From: Bacillota bacterium
GTDB taxonomy: Bacteria > Bacillota > UBA4882 > UBA8346
Direction: 5' to 3'
Length of the DNA: 64,000 bases
NCBI GenBank assembly: GCA_023401925.1
Contig: JAEXDA010000002.1
Coordinates: forward strand, 93,144-157,143
Part shown: piece by piece, positions 25,515 to 35,012 of the stretch
How the letters are laid out: each line of letters starts with the position of its first letter
How positions within the stretch are numbered: position 1 is the stretch's first letter
The notes under the pieces: generated by a model
The model's database searches: none
What the model saw: the letters and a program-made list of their open reading frames with translations, nothing else
Told to the model about the DNA's origin: nothing
Translations under genes and position numbers: made by a program

Positions 25515-26471
25515 ATGGCTGATTTATACAGGAAGGACAGGTCTTCACCAAACATAATCCGTAGAATGGTTTCCCCGGAGTCCTCCCCTTTATTGTATTT
25601 AGTGGGCACATTGATATTTCTGGGTGTCTTTATCGCTTATCCAATTGTGCGAGTATTCTATATGTCCTTGATGCACAATGTTTTGACCCGCCCCGACCAA
25701 GGGATTTATTTTGTGGGAATCCAAAATTTCATTTCCCTGTTTCAAAACCCCGACTTTTTAATGACCCTCAATCGAACCATTGGGTGGACGCTGTTGTCGG
25801 TGGCGGGAAAAGCGGGAATTGGTTTTATCATTGCTTTGTTATTGTTGAATATAACCCGGGGCAAAAAGCTTTTTATTTTTTTGTTATTCATTCCCTGGGT
25901 CACCCCGAACGTAGTGGGAGCGATAACGTGGCGTTGGATATTTGATGGCCAGTTTGGTATGTTAAATTGGCTGTTGCTGAAGGCACACCTGTTAAGTCAG
26001 CCTGTTTCCTGGCTTAGCAGTAATCTATATGCTTTTTTGTTTACTGCTATGGTGGATATGTGGGTCGGTATCCCTTTTATGGCCATTGTATTTATGGGAG
26101 GATTGCAGACAGTACCGTTGGAAACGTTGGAATCCGCGGATATCGATGGCGCCGGTTATTTTCAAAAACTGCTTTTGATCCGAATTCCGATTATTGCGCC
26201 AATTGTTTTAGTAGCTACGACCTTGTCGGCGATTTGGACTTTCAATTCATTCCAGATTGTCTGGCCCTTAACCAAGGGCGGCCCGGTGGCAGCAACCGAA
26301 ACCCTAATCATTAAAGCCTATAAACTTGCTTTTGGCGCTTTTGACATCGGGTCAAGTTCGGCGGTGGCCGTGATCATTTTTTTGGTTTTATTTCTATTCA
26401 GTATTTTTTACAACCAAAAACTGGGCCAGGCGGAGCGGAGAGGAGGAAAGTCCATTGCGGCAGCAAAATAA
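25515..26471 (+). CDS. ABC sugar transporter permease, MalF/UgpA type
   Basis: 318 residues with about six membrane helices. The cytoplasmic EAA loop reads E-S-A-D-I-D-G-A-G-Y-F-Q-K-L-L, then I-P-I-I-A-P-I, where the ATPase docks. No ATPase gene is in the cassette, as in many Bacillota where a shared MsmX-like ATPase, encoded elsewhere, energises several importers. ATG 25515 is 9 bases after GGGG; ATG 25509 is an alternative start. Confidence 0.9.
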   Translation: MADLYRKDRSSPNIIRRMVSPESSPLLYLVGTLIFLGVFIAYPIVRVFYMSLMHNVLTRPDQGIYFVGIQNFISLFQNPDFLMTLNRTIGWTLLSVAGKAGIGFIIALLLLNITRGKKLFIFLLFIPWVTPNVVGAITWRWIFDGQFGMLNWLLLKAHLLSQPVSWLSSNLYAFLFTAMVDMWVGIPFMAIVFMGGLQTVPLETLESADIDGAGYFQKLLLIRIPIIAPIVLVATTLSAIWTFNSFQIVWPLTKGGPVAATETLIIKAYKLAFGAFDIGSSSAVAVIIFLVLFLFSIFYNQKLGQAERRGGKSIAAAK

Positions 26472-27291
26472 ATATTCGACCCTGGTATCGTACCTGGTTT
26501 TAAGCCTCATAACGGCAGCAATGTTATTTCCGTTTGCGGTGATGCTCTCAACCTCGCTAAAGACGTATGAGGCAACATTTAACTGGCCGCCTCAATGGCT
26601 CGCTCGCCCGATCATGTGGAGCAACTATGTTGCGGTTTGGTTTAGCGAATATCATTTTAGCCAGCCTTTTATCAATAGTTTTATTATTTCGTTATTTACC
26701 AGCGTATTAAGTGTGGCGCTCGGTTTTCCGGCCGCTTATGCCCTCGTCCGCTTTAAGTTTAAAGGCAATCAAGTAATCTTATTTATGGTGCTGCTGACTC
26801 AAATGTTTTCGCCCCTGATCATTATTATTGGTATCTTGCAAATGATGAATTCGTTTCATCTTATTAACAGCCGGATCGAGTTGATTCTTTCCAACGCAGC
26901 GATTGCACTGCCAATGGCGATTTGGTTATTAAACGGATATTTGAAAGGAATTCCTGCCGATATGGAGTTGGCGGCGATGGTGGATGGTTGCTCCCGGGTG
27001 AAGGCATTAAAAAAAGTAATCTTCCCGATCGCTTTTCCGGCCATTCTGATGGCGGCTATTTATGCCTTTATTATGTCGTGGAATAATTTGCTGTTTCCGC
27101 TGGCCTTCATAACCGATCAGAACTTAAAAACCATACCGTTGGCGTTGACTGATTTTGTCGGCATGAACATCGTATACTGGCATCAAATGATGGCTGCGGG
27201 AGTTATTTCCACAGTGCCGATAGCCATTCTGTTCAGTTTCGTCCAGAAATTTTTTGTTGAGGGCATCATGGGCGGCGCAATCAAAGAATAA
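26455..27291 (+). CDS. ABC sugar transporter permease, MalG/UgpE type
   Basis: 278 residues with about six helices and the EAA loop E-L-A-A-M-V-D-G-C-S-R-V-K-A-L-K-K-V, then P-I-A-F-P-A-I. It pairs with the preceding permease to form the membrane channel. The TTG start overlaps the previous gene by 17 bases and follows AGGAGG inside it, so the two are coupled. Confidence 0.9.
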   Translation: MRQQNKYSTLVSYLVLSLITAAMLFPFAVMLSTSLKTYEATFNWPPQWLARPIMWSNYVAVWFSEYHFSQPFINSFIISLFTSVLSVALGFPAAYALVRFKFKGNQVILFMVLLTQMFSPLIIIIGILQMMNSFHLINSRIELILSNAAIALPMAIWLLNGYLKGIPADMELAAMVDGCSRVKALKKVIFPIAFPAILMAAIYAFIMSWNNLLFPLAFITDQNLKTIPLALTDFVGMNIVYWHQMMAAGVISTVPIAILFSFVQKFFVEGIMGGAIKE

Positions 27292-27320
27292 AAACGGATT
27301 CAAGCTTAGGAGGAATTCAA

Positions 27321-28565
27321 ATGGTGGAAGCCGCTTTAATAGGTGCCGGAAATCGCGGCAATGATATTTACGGAGCGTATGCTCTGGAACACCCGGAAGA
27401 AATTCGATTTGTAGCTGTAGCGGAACCCGATCTTGAGAGGCGAGATCGTTTTGCGAAGCTGCACTGGCTATCCCCGGAGAGGCAATTCCTTTCGTGGCAG
27501 GAATTACTGGCCAAACCGAAATTTTGTGATTGGATGTTCATTTGTTCGCAGGATCGGGCCCATTATGAACCCACAATGATGGCGCTAGGAAAAGGATACC
27601 AGATATTGTTGGAGAAACCGATGGCTGCGGACGTTAAGGAATGCATCGCCATCGTCAAAGAAGTCCAAAAGAATAAGGGAAGCTTAACCGTAGCCCATGT
27701 TTTACGGTATACTCCGTTTTTCTCGAAAATCAAAGAATTGTTGAATTCGGGGAAAATTGGGAGTATGATTGAAATCCATTTGAATGAAAACGTAGGGTAC
27801 TGGCATTATACTCATAGTTATGTTCGGGGCAATTGGGCTAATGCGGATAGGGCGACGCCGATGATCCTGGCGAAAAGTTGCCATGACCTGGATTTAATCC
27901 TTTGGCTTTCAGGGAAAAAACCAGTCCGGCTGGCTTCCTTTGGTTCCCTGCAGTTTTTTAAAAGGGAAAATGCTCCCGCTGAGTCGGCGGCCCGCTGCCT
28001 GGAATGTAAAATAAAGTATGAATGTCCCTATTCGGCGGTCAAACAATACTTGGGCCCCAATACCAATTGGCCGGTAAACGTGATATCTTGTGATTTATCA
28101 ATGGAGGGGCGGATCAAAGCATTAAAAGAAGGTCCGTACGGCCGTTGTGTATTCCGGTGTGACAATAATGTAGTGGATCACCAAGTGGTGAATATGGAGT
28201 TAGAAGGAGGAACCACTGCTAATTTCACCATGAGTGGATTTACCCAGGATCTTTCCAGGAGGATTAAGATCATGGGTACTTTGGGTGTTATCGAAGGGAG
28301 TCTGGAAAGCAATCAACTGGAGATCCATGACTTCTCCAATGGAAGCCGCGAGATTATTTATCTGCCTCAAAGCCCGGGTCGGCATAGCGGCGGAGATTGC
28401 GGGCTAATGGATTATTTGGTCAAGCAATCGGCGGATTGCACGATAAAAGGATTGACTTCCGCCGAGGTTTCTTTGATGAGCCACATCATGGCGTTTGCGG
28501 CCGAAGAGTCACGCCTTACAGGAAAAGTAATGGAGATTGACGAATTTTTCCATAAGAACCAGTAG
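27321..28565 (+). CDS. Gfo/Idh/MocA-family NAD(P)-dependent oxidoreductase
   Basis: 414 residues. The N-terminal Rossmann domain begins A-L-I-G-A-G-N-R-G-N-D, and the family motif E-K-P-M-A lies near residue 95. The C-terminal alpha/beta domain binds a sugar or cyclitol. Residues about 222-235 carry C-L-E-C, then C-P-Y, and a later C-V-F-R-C-D. These cysteine clusters occur in a subgroup of these dehydrogenases; a metal role is possible but not shown. It starts 30 bases after the permease with AGGAGGAA. It probably oxidises the imported sugar or a derivative of it. Confidence 0.88.
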   Translation: MVEAALIGAGNRGNDIYGAYALEHPEEIRFVAVAEPDLERRDRFAKLHWLSPERQFLSWQELLAKPKFCDWMFICSQDRAHYEPTMMALGKGYQILLEKPMAADVKECIAIVKEVQKNKGSLTVAHVLRYTPFFSKIKELLNSGKIGSMIEIHLNENVGYWHYTHSYVRGNWANADRATPMILAKSCHDLDLILWLSGKKPVRLASFGSLQFFKRENAPAESAARCLECKIKYECPYSAVKQYLGPNTNWPVNVISCDLSMEGRIKALKEGPYGRCVFRCDNNVVDHQVVNMELEGGTTANFTMSGFTQDLSRRIKIMGTLGVIEGSLESNQLEIHDFSNGSREIIYLPQSPGRHSGGDCGLMDYLVKQSADCTIKGLTSAEVSLMSHIMAFAAEESRLTGKVMEIDEFFHKNQ

Positions 28566-28612
28566 AGGCGGAAAAATTGTTGAATCCTTTAAAATCCGAA
28601 AGGAATTCGCCC

Positions 28613-29769
28613 ATGAGGATAATCATTGCCAGTGATTCATTTAAGGAAAGTTTAAGCGCAGGAGAGGTTTGTAATGCGATCAGCGAGGGATGGACCTCGG
28701 TGTTGCCCGGCATGAAGATTTGGAAAATTCCCTTTTCCGACGGGGGAGAAGGTTTGGCTGAAGTTATCATCAAGGCCAGTGGAGGAGAAATCATCGGCAC
28801 ACGAGTGACCGGTCCGCTGGGAGAACCGGTGGATGCTGCTTGGGGGCTAACCGGAACTGGAGATACGGCGATTATTGAAATGGCGTCTGCTTCCGGGTTG
28901 ATGTTGATACCGCCGGAACGTAGAGATCCATTTATCACCACAACCTGTGGCACGGGCCAATTGATCCGGGAAGCATTAATGCGTAACGTGAAAAAGATCA
29001 TCTTGGGCATCGGCGGTAGCGGCACCCATGACGCCGGGATGGGTATGGCCAAGCGTTGGGAGTTAAGTTTCTTGACTCCTATGGCCGGGAGGTTCCGGAG
29101 GGGGCCCGGGGGTTGTTGGAATTAGCAAAAATTGATATCGCTGGAATCGATGGGCGAATTGAGGAAACGGAGTTTTTAATCGCCTGTGATGTCAACAATC
29201 CCTTATATGGGCCAAGGGGGGCGGCCTATGTCTATGCGATGCAAAAAGGGGCCGCTCCTCAGGATTTGCCGGCATTGGATGATGCTTTACGGAAGTTTGC
29301 GGCGGTTGTTTGGCGTGATTTTGATATGGATCTGCAAAAGATGCCGGGTGGGGGCGCGGCCGGCGGAGTGGGAGCGGGAGCGATTTTATTCTTAAATGGT
29401 AAAATGGCAAGCGGCGTTGACTTGGTCATCCGAATGACCGGATTCGAAGAAGTTCTGAAGAAAGAAAAGATTGATTTGGTAATAACCGGAGAAGGCCAGG
29501 TCAACGAACAAAGCATGTACGGGAAAGTCATGGCTGGGATTGCCCGGGTGGCATCGGAGTACCATATTCCGGTTATCGTATTGGCCGGAGGCATTGGGGC
29601 CGGAGCCGACCAGCTTTATCAAATAGGAGTGTGCGCCATGGAAAGCATCGTGGATAAACCGATGCCGCTGCAAGAGGCAATGGACCGGGCTTATGAATTA
29701 ACCAAAAACAAAGCGGCTACCATGGCCCGTCTATACAAGCTGGGACGGGATCATGGCGCTAAAATTTAA
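28613..29769 (+). pseudogene. Glycerate 2-kinase (GlxK/GarK type) broken by a one-base deletion
   Basis: Two overlapping frames together give a full glycerate kinase. The first (from ATG 28613, M-R-I-I-I-A-S-D-S-F-K-E-S) runs through I-G-G-S-G-T-H-D-A-G-M-G-M-A-K and goes out of frame. The second resumes at L-G-V-K-F-L-D-S-Y-G-R-E and runs to the stop at 29769, with G-G-G-A-A-G-G-V-G-A-G and I-T-G-E-G-Q-V-N-E-Q. At 29051-29056, AAGCGTTGG should read AAG-GCG-TTG: one G is missing near 29053. Intact, it would phosphorylate D-glycerate to 2-phosphoglycerate. It could be a true mutation or a sequencing error. A weak 7-bp hairpin follows the stop. Confidence 0.85.
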
Positions 29770-29868
29770 ACCTTGATCCGGCAAGGTTATTTATGGAAGA
29801 GATTTAAAAGTTTCTTGCCGGGTTCATGTTGGTTTTGATAGCCGCTTCAAACCTGGTTGTTTTTGGTA

Positions 29869-30549
29869 TTATGCTCCTGGTTTATAGGGTTTTCTGTACA
29901 AGTCTCTTTTTTTGAGGCCGTTTTTCCGCGCTAAAAATAACCAGCTTAGGTTGCCCATGAATAAATATAACCATCTGGGGACATTCATCCTGATATTGAT
30001 ATTATCGGCCGTTTCCAAACTATCCTTTTGGAGATCCTGGCTGATTTTGGAAAATGCCTGATTGAGATGGCAAAAATTCTTTTTCATAAAGGAGGCATCC
30101 TTGGCTTCCAGTAACATCCCCCCTCCGCCAATTAGGATTCCAAAACGAAAATGAGCATGGATATGACGGCTAAAGCTTTTGATTACCCGGACCGCTTCGA
30201 GATTAATGCCGGGTTCGGGGAAGCCGCAATTAACGACGGCATATATTTTCGGGCTGCGGGAATTGTTGTGTTCGACATCATAATGGGAATAATCCTCTAA
30301 AAACCGCATCAGAATACCTGGCAAACAAAAGATGTAAAGCGGGAACACAATGATAACGGCATCCGCTTTGGCCAGGCTTTCAAAATCCTTATGGGTTCGA
30401 TTTCTGGTGATGCTTTGGCGGACATCAATAAAAGTATGCGTGATACCGGGACCTTTAAGGACATTCCCGGCCATTTGTGCCAGAAGACTCGATGAGGATT
30501 CCTCGCAGTTCATTTTAGGACTGGCGCTTATGAAGACGATATTGCTCAT
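29869..30549 (-). CDS. Flavodoxin-fold NAD(P)H-dependent oxidoreductase-like protein
   Basis: 226 residues with a flavodoxin-like N-terminus: F-I-S-A-S-P-K (FMN phosphate region), A-D-A-V-I-I-V-F-P-L-Y-I-F-C-L-P-G-I (the P-L-Y flavin loop), and V-V-N-C-G-F-P-E. The C-terminal tail is basic with an aromatic segment (R-W-L-Y-L-F-M-G-N-L-S-W-L-F-L), maybe membrane-associating. Its start overlaps the stop of the next flavodoxin gene by four bases, so both are made from one mRNA under the divergent TetR regulator. Substrate unknown. Confidence 0.75.
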   Translation of the reverse strand: MSNIVFISASPKMNCEESSSSLLAQMAGNVLKGPGITHTFIDVRQSITRNRTHKDFESLAKADAVIIVFPLYIFCLPGILMRFLEDYSHYDVEHNNSRSPKIYAVVNCGFPEPGINLEAVRVIKSFSRHIHAHFRFGILIGGGGMLLEAKDASFMKKNFCHLNQAFSKISQDLQKDSLETADNINIRMNVPRWLYLFMGNLSWLFLARKNGLKKRDLYRKPYKPGA

Positions 30550-31115
30550 TCCTGCTTACCCCCTACGGACTCAAATTCGATGGATTGAAATGCCTGTATA
30601 AAACTGTTCTCGCCGTCTTCTTTTTGATAGGTCAGAACTTCAAAAGAGCCCTGATGCTTTAAGGGAATGTCGCTAAACAACTGTCTGTCGTCATCGGGAA
30701 TTTTATCGGCGTAACCGATAAGGATTCGTTTCGGATGGGTGGCATAACGCCAGGGATGTTCGGTGAAACCTCTGGAATTGGTATTAAAAAACGGTAGTAT
30801 GTTGGGAAGCCATCGATCAAGGGCATTTTTAATATTGGCGCTTACCTGGCCGAAAACCACCGGGCTGATGTAAATTACAAAATCACTACGGTTATAAAAT
30901 TGGTTGATCTCAGTCATTCTGTCGTTAATAACACATTCTCCGGGCTTTTTAATCCAACAGCCAAAACAACCCATACAATAGGCGAGGTCATCCCTGCCGA
31001 CCATGATGATTTCAGTTTCCAGTCCTTTTTTCTCCAAATAGGGAATGATAAAATTTTTCAACTTTTCAAACAGCGGGGTTTGCCCATCTTTATCAGCGAT
31101 GACAGTAGCTATCAT
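30546..31115 (-). CDS. NADPH-dependent FMN reductase-like flavoprotein
   Basis: 189 residues. V-I-A-D-K-D-G-Q-T-P-L-F is an altered phosphate loop. Next comes Y-C-M-G-C-F-G-C-W-I-K-K-P-G-E-C, a cysteine cluster common in the iron-sulfur-flavoprotein/multimeric flavodoxin group, then Y-I-S-P-V-V-F-G-Q-V-S-A-N-I-K, the flavin-contacting loop. The start is ATG at 31115, 6-7 bases after AAGGAGG. The promoter upstream carries two operators shared with the divergent TetR gene, which suggests an inducible stress or detoxification role. Confidence 0.78.
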   Translation of the reverse strand: MIATVIADKDGQTPLFEKLKNFIIPYLEKKGLETEIIMVGRDDLAYCMGCFGCWIKKPGECVINDRMTEINQFYNRSDFVIYISPVVFGQVSANIKNALDRWLPNILPFFNTNSRGFTEHPWRYATHPKRILIGYADKIPDDDRQLFSDIPLKHQGSFEVLTYQKEDGENSFIQAFQSIEFESVGGKQE

Positions 31116-31132
31116 AATGTTCCTCCTTCTAT

Positions 31133-31182
31133 TGTTTACATCGTCAACATCAGTATAAGGTATAATGTTTACTGTGTCAACA
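31133..31182 (-). promoter_or_regulatory. Promoter of the flavoprotein operon with two TetR-type operators
   Basis: On the minus strand: TTGACA (31175-31180), a 17-base spacer and TATACT (31152-31157). Two 17-bp boxes of the form TGTTTAC, three bases, GTCAACA lie at 31133-31149 and 31166-31182, one over the -35 and one just after the -10. Each half-site is the reverse complement of the other with one mismatch. The TetR regulator gene lies just beyond on the other strand. Confidence 0.72.
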
Positions 31183-31284
31183 TCGTAAAAGTTAAAATTC
31201 ATAACGTATGAAGGGAATAATTTGATAAAATAGGATCTTGAAAGACTATTTGAGGCGTTATGGATTAGAAAGGATGAGCATTTT

Positions 31285-31911
31285 TTGGCGGAGAAAACCT
31301 ATCATCGCGACAATCTCAAATCGCAATTGATTGAAGAAGGGCTAAAGCTGTTGGATCGGGAGGGATATGAAGAGTTTTCCTTACGAAAGGTGGCTAAGGG
31401 ATGTAATGTAAGCCATACCGCTCCATACAGGCATTTTAAAAACAAGGACGAGCTGATTGCCGCAATCGGCCAAGAAATCAACCGCAAGTTCAGTAATGCC
31501 CTTCTTGAATCGGTCCATCAATATCCGGATGACCCTAAAGCTCAATTGAAGGAAATGGGGTATTCTTATATCAAATTTTTCTCGGAAAATCCGGAATATC
31601 TGCGGTTGATTTTTTTAAGCGATATCAAACAACAGATGATGAAGAGCCTTCAAAGATCAGAGGAATGTCCCATTTTTAACGATGAAAATAGCAACAATCC
31701 CTTTCAGATCTTATCGGATGCAGTGACTCGCTATAAAACGGAAATTCAGGATGATATAGCTTCTTCAGTCGATCAAGATGCACTCACCTTATATTGCTGG
31801 GGCTTGGTGCACGGCATTGCGATACTGATTGCCAGAAAGGATTTCCCTTATCAGGGGGATAGCTTGGAACTGGTCAGGAAAATTATGTGGAACCATTCCG
31901 TTTTAAAATAA
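31285..31911 (+). CDS. TetR/AcrR-family regulator with TetR_C_33 (WHG-like) C-terminal domain
   Basis: 208 residues. The helix-turn-helix is in about 10-55: E-E-F-S-L-R-K-V-A-K-G-C-N-V-S-H-T-A-P-Y-R. The C-terminal ligand domain resembles the WHG type (F-S-E-N-P-E-Y-L-R-L-I-F). The TTG start follows AGGATGAG; no ATG is available nearby. It is divergent from the flavoprotein operon, whose promoter carries two matching palindromes, so it is very likely that operon's repressor. The inducing ligand is unknown. Confidence 0.88.
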   Translation: MAEKTYHRDNLKSQLIEEGLKLLDREGYEEFSLRKVAKGCNVSHTAPYRHFKNKDELIAAIGQEINRKFSNALLESVHQYPDDPKAQLKEMGYSYIKFFSENPEYLRLIFLSDIKQQMMKSLQRSEECPIFNDENSNNPFQILSDAVTRYKTEIQDDIASSVDQDALTLYCWGLVHGIAILIARKDFPYQGDSLELVRKIMWNHSVLK

Positions 31912-31931
31912 TGTCAGCGGAGGACTTAGTG

Positions 31932-33257
31932 GTGATTAATATTCTGTTTATTGCGATTGTAGTTTTTTTAGGCCTTGATTTCATCATTTTAATGACCCTA
32001 CTGGCCCGTTCGTCTCAAGGAAGGGATTACCGGCTGGAAGCTCGTCTGGATGCTTTCGAGAAAAGCCAGGAGAAAACGGAACGCTTCCTCCGGGAGGAGA
32101 CTTTTAAGAACCGTGAAGAAAACCTCGGCAGCGCCAAATTGCTCCGGGAAGAGTTAAGCAACTCCTTTAAGATGGTGAGTGAAACCTTAATGGGTCGGAT
32201 GAGTGAAATTGCCGGTTTGCAACGAAATCAGCTGGAAATTTTCTCAATCCAATTGACAAGCCTCACCAAAAGCAATGAAGAAAAAATGGAACAAATGCGG
32301 CAGACTCTTGAGGATAAATTACGGCAGCTTCAGGAGGATAACGCCAAGAAACTGGAACAAATGCGGGCTACTGTCGATGAAAAGTTGCATGAAACCTTGG
32401 AAAAAAGGTTGGGAGAGTCCTTTAAACTGGTCAGTGAAAGACTGGAGTTGGTTCACAAGGGATTGGGAGAGATGCAGACGTTGGCCACCGGCGTCGGCGA
32501 TCTGAAGAAAGTGCTTACCAATATTAAAACCAGAGGTACCTGGGGCGAAATTCAATTGGGTAATCTCCTGGAACAGATTTTAGCCGTTGAACAGTATGAA
32601 ACCAATGTAATCACCAAAAAAGGAAGCAATGAACGGGTCGAGTATGCCGTCAAATTGCCGGAAGAAGTATGGCTGCCCCTGGATGCCAAGTTTCCCCAAG
32701 AGGATTACCAGCGGCTTTTGGAAGCGCAGGAACAGGCGGATCCGGTTATGGTGGAAGAGTACGGCAAGCAATTGGAGGTCCGGATCAAAGCGGAAGCTAA
32801 GGATATCCGGGATAAGTACCTGGATCCCCCTTTTACGACAGACTTCGGCATCATGTTTTTGCCGATTGAAGGTTTGTATGCGGAAGTCTTGCGCAGACCC
32901 GGTTTGGTTGATATCTTACAAAGAGAGTACCGGGTGAATGTCACCGGGCCGACTAGCCTGGCTGCTTTACTCAATAGCCTGCAAATGGGTTTCAGGACCC
33001 TGGCGATTCAAAAACGTTCCAGCGAAGTATGGTCCCTGCTGGGGGCGGTGAAGACCGAGTTTGGGAAATTTGGAGATTTACTGGAGAAGACTCACAAAAA
33101 GCTTCAGGAGGCCAGCAATACTATAGTCGATGCGGCTCAAAAATCCCGGGGCATTGAAAGAAAACTCCGGGAGGTTCAGGAACTGCCCTCACCGGAAGCT
33201 AAAGTCTTGTTGGGGCAGCTTAAAGAGGAGGAGATTGCATCCGGCTCCGAAGAATAG
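31932..33257 (+). CDS. rmuC: DNA recombination protein RmuC
   Basis: 441 residues. One N-terminal membrane helix (about 3-24) is followed by a long charged coiled coil (about 30-190). Then comes the RmuC nuclease-like domain: R-G-T-W-G-E-I-Q-L-G-N-L-L-E, P-L-D-A-K-F-P-Q-E-D-Y, F-M-L-P-I-E-G-L-Y-A-E type segment, and N-V-T-G-P-T-S-L-A-A-L-L-N. RmuC limits DNA inversion at short repeats in E. coli. I place the start at GTG 31932, 7-8 bases after CGGAGGA; the frame is also open upstream, overlapping the TetR gene. Confidence 0.9.
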   Translation: MINILFIAIVVFLGLDFIILMTLLARSSQGRDYRLEARLDAFEKSQEKTERFLREETFKNREENLGSAKLLREELSNSFKMVSETLMGRMSEIAGLQRNQLEIFSIQLTSLTKSNEEKMEQMRQTLEDKLRQLQEDNAKKLEQMRATVDEKLHETLEKRLGESFKLVSERLELVHKGLGEMQTLATGVGDLKKVLTNIKTRGTWGEIQLGNLLEQILAVEQYETNVITKKGSNERVEYAVKLPEEVWLPLDAKFPQEDYQRLLEAQEQADPVMVEEYGKQLEVRIKAEAKDIRDKYLDPPFTTDFGIMFLPIEGLYAEVLRRPGLVDILQREYRVNVTGPTSLAALLNSLQMGFRTLAIQKRSSEVWSLLGAVKTEFGKFGDLLEKTHKKLQEASNTIVDAAQKSRGIERKLREVQELPSPEAKVLLGQLKEEEIASGSEE

Positions 33258-33551
33258 AAGTAAAATAAGATGCTGCCATATTCCGGTTTTGTTGTCCCGA
33301 TTCCCGAAAAATAAGATTACTGCTGTTCTAGTGCTTTTATCGCGCTTGTCTACGGTTTTAAACCGTTTAGCTCCATTTGCCTTTGGCGGCAACGTGATTG
33401 GATATCCAAGCTATGTTTGACTTTGATGATAAACTATTACTATAGGGAAAATGTTCAAATTTTCCCGGATGGAATAATTTTACTTGCGGAAAGCTGGAAG
33501 ATAACGTTGCGCTTTGATTTTTTACAGCCAGATACGGAAATCAGACGGAAT

Positions 33552-34892
33552 ATGATATTGAATGGCTCGATTTCGAAAACCATTCTTTTTTTATCCATCC
33601 CCACATTGATGATGGGGATTGTCCAATCCATCATACCGGTAGTAGACGGCCTATTCATCAATAACATCGCCGGAACGGTTGCAGGCAGTGCAGTGGCGTA
33701 CTCCGGACCGATCGTCAACATGATGGGCGCCCTGGCGCAGGGTTTAAGCGCGGCCGGAATGGCCATTATCGGCCAGACCAACGGCAGGGGTGATTTTGAG
33801 GAAGCGAAAAGAGTATCGGCGCAGGTTATGATCTTTGCCTTCCTTTTAGGGATTATTACCGCCCCGCTTCTCATCTTGATCGCCTTTCCGATTTCCTGGA
33901 ACGTAAATGCGGATATCTCCCATGATGTTTTAGTCTATACGGCCCTCAATGCGTTGGTGATTCCTTTTGCATTTCTTGAATCCATTTATAATGCGATTAA
34001 AAGCGCAGCCGGAAAGCCAGAAGCCGCATTTATCCGCATGGTTTTAATGCTTGTCCTGAAAATACTCACCAATACTTTGTTCATCGCCATCTTCCGGTGG
34101 GATGTGGTCGGCGCAGTTATGGCTTCGCTCTTATCCAACATTTTAATATGTATTTGGATGTATTACGAACTTTTCCTGATGGAAAGTAAAGATCGTCTGG
34201 AAATCAAGGGCTTTCAATTTGATTTTACCATTATCCGGGAGCTTTTCAGGATCGGCATTCCCTCCATGCTTTCAAACCTCATTTTGAATCTGGGCTTTTT
34301 TCTGATCAACATAGAAGTTGCCAAATACGGCACCGTTGTTTTGAGTGGACAAGGTATTGCTAATAACATCACTTCTGCTTGCTTTATACTACCTTCTTCC
34401 TTCGGTTCCTCCGTTACCACCATGGTCAGTATGAACATCGGGGCCGGACAAAGTGAAAAGGCCAAACAGTCCTGCACGGTAGGCTGTATCATTAGCGCGA
34501 TTACTGCAGTTATATTGATAGCGGTTGTGGTGCCGTTATCTTCCCACATTACCATTTGGTTCACCCGACAACAGGATGTGTTGGATGTAGCCAACAAGGC
34601 CCTCCATATTTACACCTATTCTGTGGTTGGTTTCGGAATTTGTATGGTGCAGCAGGGCGCCTTTATCGGCTTGGGACGTACCCGGATTCCATTATTGGCC
34701 AGTATTCTGAGAGTATGGCTTCTTCGATATCTGTTTATATTAGCTACTGAACCAATGTTGGGCCCCTATTCGGTATTTTGGGGGAACCTCTTTTCAAATT
34801 ACGCTGCTGCGGTTATCACAACGATTCTCATTTTACGAACCAAATGGGTTACGGAAATTTCTCAAAAGACAGCAGTTTGGAAGCATAATTAG
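33552..34892 (+). CDS. MATE-family multidrug/sodium efflux transporter
   Basis: A 446-residue membrane protein with twelve predicted helices in two similar halves, N-terminal N-G-S-I-S-K-T-I-L-F-L-S-I-P-T-L, and L-I-N-I-E-V-A-K-Y-G at the start of the second half. MATE proteins expel drugs or metabolites using a sodium or proton gradient. The frame is open from 33417, but that stretch is not MATE-like; ATG 33552 gives the usual N-terminus although its ribosome site is weak. The stop is followed by a 34903-34921 hairpin without a T-run. The 294 bases before it hold only a 15-base palindrome at 33352-33366. Confidence 0.88.
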   Translation: MILNGSISKTILFLSIPTLMMGIVQSIIPVVDGLFINNIAGTVAGSAVAYSGPIVNMMGALAQGLSAAGMAIIGQTNGRGDFEEAKRVSAQVMIFAFLLGIITAPLLILIAFPISWNVNADISHDVLVYTALNALVIPFAFLESIYNAIKSAAGKPEAAFIRMVLMLVLKILTNTLFIAIFRWDVVGAVMASLLSNILICIWMYYELFLMESKDRLEIKGFQFDFTIIRELFRIGIPSMLSNLILNLGFFLINIEVAKYGTVVLSGQGIANNITSACFILPSSFGSSVTTMVSMNIGAGQSEKAKQSCTVGCIISAITAVILIAVVVPLSSHITIWFTRQQDVLDVANKALHIYTYSVVGFGICMVQQGAFIGLGRTRIPLLASILRVWLLRYLFILATEPMLGPYSVFWGNLFSNYAAAVITTILILRTKWVTEISQKTAVWKHN

Positions 34893-35012
34893 CCAAATTA
34901 CCGCTATCATTTTGTGATAGCAGGATTTGGGGGGAAGTACTTGCTTATGTCATTACTTCTGCAAATTTGGGTCCTTTTGATACCCTAGAGGCAACTACCC
35001 TACAGACAGTTT

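Noticed and set aside
33417..33551. N-terminal extension of the MATE protein from 33417
   Set aside because: The 45 extra residues do not look like a membrane protein start, and the normal MATE N-terminus begins at 33552.
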